A stretch of 63,419 nt of DNA from Terriglobales bacterium (GTDB taxonomy: Bacteria; Acidobacteriota; Terriglobia; Terriglobales; Acidobacteriaceae): the NCBI GenBank assembly GCA_035624455.1, contig DASPRM010000092.1, forward strand, positions 1 to 63,419, read 5' to 3'. The position numbers and the translations under genes were made by a program. The notes beneath the pieces were generated by a model. The model searched no databases. It was given only the letters and a program-made list of their open reading frames with translations, and had not been told where the DNA came from. The stretch's first letter is position 1. The number at the start of each line of letters is the position of its first letter. Shown piece after piece: positions 61,667 to 63,419 of this stretch.

Positions 61667-63419
61667 TCAGAAATTCTCGATGGCCCACACGTTCGTCGCC
61701 GCAACGTCCTCGCGAATTGCCAGCAGATGTCCATCGGGGGAGGGAATTGCATACATGATTTGGCCGCTCTCCCCCTCTCGCAACAGCGAGGCGCTTCCGT
61801 CGAGCGCTACGCGCAGCAAGCTGCTTTGGGGATAGAGCGACCGGAGACCCGTAGTGGCCACAGGTGCGTAGGTGGACTTGGCTGTGGTCACGTAGAGGCT
61901 ATTGCCATCAGCTGCCCAGTCCACGCACCACAAACCGGACCAGCCTTTGACTGTCACGTCGTGCGTTTCTCCGCTCGCCAGCGAATGGATCTGAATCGAA
62001 TCAGTAGTGGGAGTGTGGAGTATGGTTGCAAGTTTTGACCCGTCGGGGGACAACCCCCAATTTATGATGCGGCCGCCGGTATCAATCCTACTTAGTTCAC
62101 GGTCCACGCTACCCCAATTTAAGATACTTCCTCCGGTATCGATCCTACTTAGTTCAGAGCTCGCGCGACTCTTTACGTGCAATTGAAAGAATGTTATCTG
62201 ATCTCCGTCTTGGATGTCATAGACGCAAACTGTGGATGGCAGCCGCGCACATTCCACATTCCCAAGTCTTGGCCCCGGCCCCGGCAAGGTGGATATCTTC
62301 GGACCACGCACGATGATATGGGAAGCCCCTCCCTGCAGAGGCACGGCCGCTATGGCGGAAAAAGCATTCACGTGAGTGGACCCCGGCAAGGACAGGTAGA
62401 CGACCTCGGAGCCATCGGGGGTTAACCGGGGAATCAATTTGCGATCGGAGCCGGTGGCCAAAAGCTCCGGCAATGGCTGGTCAATCGCCTGCTTGAAGAT
62501 GGAAAACGTCCCGTTGCGGTCTGATGAAAGCACCACCGACTTGCTGTCTGGAGTCCAGGCAAACGGCTGATTCTGGTTTTCGTCCAGCGTGAGGGGCCTG
62601 ACCGCAAGCAAACGACTCCCGTCGGGCGACAGGGTTCCTACTGCGGTACGACTCTGCCCTTGAGTCCTGCCGAATACCAGCATCCCGCCATCTGCTGTGG
62701 CAGTTATCCCTGCGATCAAGCCAATTCCGCGCGTGAGGCGAAGTGACGATCCCGAAGTCCTGCCCTCCTTGTCGACCCTTACCACCCAGGCATTCGAGTC
62801 TCTTTGGTTGGTTGCACTTTCGGCTCGTGTATAGACCAGGCGGCCATCCGGCAACCAGCACAGAGCCGAGCCCAGGTCCTCTTGCGACAACAACGTATTT
62901 CTGCGCTCGCTGCGCCACTCGCTGACTTCAATGGAAGTGCGGTATTCGAAAGCGCCGGCCACATGCCGTCTGATATATGCAATATTTCGCCCGTCAGGAG
63001 ACCAGGTTATTCTCCCCAGCCAGTCCTCGGGAGCATAAGGCACGACCTTCACTTGCTCCTCTCCATCGGAACGCATAACCCAGATCTCTCCCCGGACCGG
63101 GGGAACTCGAATGAACGCAATGTAGGATCCATCGGGAGATACAACCCCCGCCTGTGCGTCGTCGGCTAGCTTGCGAGGCTCACCGCCGAGAACCGAAGCG
63201 CTCCACAAGCTGGGTTGCACTGCCGCTGTTTCCACGTGATCCACCAGCACGTGGGCGCTGTCTGGGAACCAGCTGTCTATGTGCGCAGAAAAACCTTTGG
63301 GTAAAGGCCAGGCGTGGGTTTCGCCGGTCTGCAGCAGTTTCAAATACAGCCCGGTTGTGTCGGAATAAGCCAGGTACTTGCCGTCAGGCGAGATTGCGGC
63401 ACTATCCACCGGATTGTCA
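61667..63419 (-). CDS. PD40/WD40 beta-propeller protein, N-terminus cut by window edge
   Basis: The frame is open to the window edge; the visible 580 residues begin after DNP. TolB-like PD40 repeats are numerous (SPDGKYLAYSD, SPDGSYIAFIRVP, SPDGRNIAYIRRH). In acidobacteria such repeats usually follow a winged-helix or Ser/Thr kinase domain, so the missing N-terminus may be a regulatory domain; this is an inference. A 57-bp in-frame tandem duplication lies at 62055-62168. Confidence 0.8.
   Translation of the reverse strand, partial: DNPVDSAAISPDGKYLAYSDTTGLYLKLLQTGETHAWPLPKGFSAHIDSWFPDSAHVLVDHVETAAVQPSLWSASVLGGEPRKLADDAQAGVVSPDGSYIAFIRVPPVRGEIWVMRSDGEEQVKVVPYAPEDWLGRITWSPDGRNIAYIRRHVAGAFEYRTSIEVSEWRSERRNTLLSQEDLGSALCWLPDGRLVYTRAESATNQRDSNAWVVRVDKEGRTSGSSLRLTRGIGLIAGITATADGGMLVFGRTQGQSRTAVGTLSPDGSRLLAVRPLTLDENQNQPFAWTPDSKSVVLSSDRNGTFSIFKQAIDQPLPELLATGSDRKLIPRLTPDGSEVVYLSLPGSTHVNAFSAIAAVPLQGGASHIIVRGPKISTLPGPGPRLGNVECARLPSTVCVYDIQDGDQITFFQLHVKSRASSELSRIDTGGSILNWGSVDRELSRIDTGGRIINWGLSPDGSKLATILHTPTTDSIQIHSLASGETHDVTVKGWSGLWCVDWAADGNSLYVTTAKSTYAPVATTGLRSLYPQSSLLRVALDGSASLLREGESGQIMYAIPSPDGHLLAIREDVAATNVWAIENF
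62055..62168 (-). repeat. 57-bp in-frame tandem duplication inside the PD40 gene
   Basis: Units 62055-62111 and 62112-62168 encode ELSRIDTGGRIINWG and ELSRIDTGGSILNWGSVDR. Units are 19 residues long and differ at several bases. Confidence 0.85.

Noticed and set aside
1-63419. tRNA, rRNA or CRISPR arrays
   Set aside because: No T-loop plus cloverleaf pattern, no rRNA-like sequence and no regular repeat-spacer array was seen on either strand.

Overview
The window looks like a chromosomal segment of an Acidobacteriota member, probably near the Koribacter/Terriglobia soil lineages. This is inferred from moderately high G+C, an S46 dipeptidyl-peptidase, a WD40/PD40-repeat sensor-like protein, sigma-54 regulators, a Tal-Pgi fusion and intergenic GGGCTGAAGCCC hairpins. 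No rRNA, tRNA, CRISPR array or intact mobile element was recognised.

Layout. 1-10 kb: TonB-like protein, amidohydrolase, VOC protein, S46 peptidase, citrate synthase, and a cysteine desulfurase plus MnmA pair for tRNA thiolation; then DUF948, YtxH and SDR proteins. 10-24 kb: exported repeat protein, Fis-like protein, CvpA, PurC, an SMC ATPase with a large acidic head insertion, serine hydrolase, M20 peptidase and ThiO. 24-31 kb: MlaE/MlaF-type lipid ABC transporter and an overlapping PDZ-sensor histidine kinase / sigma-54 activator pair. 31-40 kb: alpha/beta hydrolase, DedA, DUF58, ThiG, EamA, acyl-CoA synthetase and an exported peroxiredoxin. 40-54 kb: a co-directional minus-strand central-carbon cluster (glk, GH15, tkt, tal-pgi, zwf, HAD, pgl, gntK, response regulator) taking glucans, glucose and gluconate into the pentose phosphate pathway. 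54-63 kb: accessory DNA with a histone-like basic protein, a secreted metzincin bracketed by 260-bp direct repeats, a lactonase-like MBL protein, a 1.1-kb graveyard of gene and IS remnants, a site-2 protease and a partial PD40 protein.

The standout is 39720-40316. A thioredoxin-fold peroxiredoxin frame is interrupted only by UGA exactly at the peroxidatic cysteine (FTGG-U-TQEM), and a bulged hairpin with bacterial SECIS geometry follows. It is most simply an exported selenocysteine peroxiredoxin that conventional gene calling would split in two or truncate. Other points of interest are the SMC insertion, a MlaF-like ATPase with Ser in place of the Walker B glutamate, an 8-bp palindrome abutting the DUF58 start codon, and the repeat-flanked metzincin.

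All functional names come from reading motifs; no database search was run.
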